Below are positions 17,131 through 17,776 of a DNA stretch of 17,776 bases, piece by piece. The stretch covers positions 1 to 17,776 of the forward strand of contig JADJET010000005.1 in the NCBI GenBank assembly GCA_016708925.1, written 5' to 3'. The notes beneath the pieces were generated by a model. That model was not told the DNA's origin. It saw only the letters and a list, made by a program, of their open reading frames with translations, and ran no database searches. The DNA is from Gammaproteobacteria bacterium. GTDB lineage: Bacteria; Pseudomonadota; Gammaproteobacteria; Pseudomonadales; Porticoccaceae. Each line of letters begins with the position of its first letter. The first letter of the stretch is position 1. A program made the translations under genes and the position numbers.

Positions 17131-17776
17131 TCAGTCAGCTTTTCGGTTAGTCCCAGCAGGGATCGCACGCAGGGATTGTGCCAGCCTCAGGCGTTCGTCG
17201 ACACCTGCCGGAAGGGTTGGCATGGCATCGATCTGGTTCAGGTTCAGCAGCAGACCGCGCTGGTTGGCGACCTGTACGGTGAGCCCCGGCCGCGCATTGA
17301 GCTCCAGCATGAGCTTGGACCCGGGTCCCGGTCCATGACGATATCGGCGCCCAGATAGCCCAGTCCCACCGTATCGGCACACTGAATCGCCAGCCGCAGG
17401 ATGCTCTCCCAATGGGGGATGGCGATCCCCAGGGTGGAGTGGGCCGGTATCGGGGTGGATGTCGCAGGACAGGCCGCGAAAGACTCCGTCGCGACTTTCC
17501 CGGTAGCCGATCGATGCCGATGCCCATGGCGCCCTGGTGCAGATTGGCTTTGCCATCGGACGCGCGCGTCGGCAATCGCACCATGGCCGCCACCGGCACC
17601 CCGCGAAACACGATAACCCGGATATCGGGTACGCCCTGAAAGCTGATGTGTTCGAAAAAAGGATCGAACTTGACCCGATACTCGATGATCGCCTGGTCCG
17701 GCATGCCCCCCAGACTGTACATGCCGCTGAGGATGTTGGAGACATGGTGCTGCTTGGCGGCCAGCGTGATCGATCG
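17131..17776 (-). CDS. RimK-related alpha-L-glutamate ligase-like ATP-grasp protein (N-terminus outside window)
   Basis: The C-terminal 215 residues of a cytoplasmic ATP-grasp ligase, of the group annotated as alpha-L-glutamate ligase-like (rimK_rel_E_lig). The window edge falls inside the protein: KQHHVSNILSGMYSLGGMPD is the first block. Next are QAIIEYRV, FEHISFQGVPDIRVIVFRGV, AAMVRLPTRASDGKANLHQG and AMGIGID. After an indel near 17500 the text continues in another frame (SCDIHPDTG, IPHW). Later it reads TVGLGYLGADIVMD, then PGSKLMLELNARPGLTVQVA, where ELNARPG is the ATP-grasp metal-binding end, and it closes with NQIDAMPTLPAGVDERLRLA. This gene typically sits with an aspartoacylase-like gene, as here, and with a membrane protein that fuses an inactive transglutaminase to seven helices, which would lie beyond the window end if present. 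Confidence 0.85.
   Translation of the reverse strand, partial: DRSRWPPSSTMSPTSSAACTVWGACRTRRSSSIGSSSILFSNTSAFRAYPISGLSCFAGCRWRPWCDCRRARPMAKPICTRAPWASASIGYRESRDGVFRGLSCDIHPDTGPLHPGDRHPPLGEHPAAGDSVCRYGGTGLSGRRYRHGPGPGSKLMLELNARPGLTVQVANQRGLLLNLNQIDAMPTLPAGVDERLRLAQSLRAIPAGTNRKAD

Overview
The window is GC-rich, gene-dense bacterial DNA, most likely from a proteobacterium. The gene families, the ATGA start/stop overlaps and the clear AGGAG-type ribosome sites on several genes point to Gammaproteobacteria or Betaproteobacteria, but no marker gene fixes the taxon. From base 1 to about 12,000 almost every gene is broken into several reading frames by one- or two-base indels, while the conserved protein sequence continues from frame to frame. 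I read this as sequence error in otherwise intact genes. Gene spans below follow the conserved protein across frames, so single open frames cover only pieces of them.

Layout on the + strand: (1) 1-3486 looks like a guanidine-utilisation operon. It holds the end of an ABC permease, its ATPase, a Ni-dependent guanidine hydrolase (GdmH-like, ureohydrolase fold) and a NiCoT/NicO-like nickel permease. The genes are overlapping or closely spaced. (2) 3683-13085 is a five-gene peptide-ligase/transglutaminase cluster: a circularly permuted ATP-grasp protein, an alpha-E protein, a transglutaminase joined to a DUF2126 amidoligase domain, an ATP-grasp/alpha-E fusion, and a second transglutaminase. An AT-rich, TTGAA-rich spacer (6031-6184) splits it into two modules. 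The families suggest formation and editing of amide bonds on an unknown peptide or protein. (3) A carboxymuconolactone decarboxylase-like gene (13187-13735) follows.

On the - strand, a class III CoA-transferase (CaiB/BaiF) and a small uncharacterised protein upstream of it (13760-15371) converge on the decarboxylase-like gene, with a hairpin between them. A cytochrome b561 gene (15498-16026, +) diverges from that pair. It converges with a second amidoligase locus on the - strand: an exported aspartoacylase/succinylglutamate desuccinylase-like metallohydrolase, and upstream of it a RimK-related ligase that runs off the window.

The striking content is two separate ATP-grasp amide-ligase systems within 14 kb, next to a guanidine hydrolase operon that carries its own nickel importer. 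I saw no tRNA, rRNA, CRISPR array, insertion sequence or phage gene.
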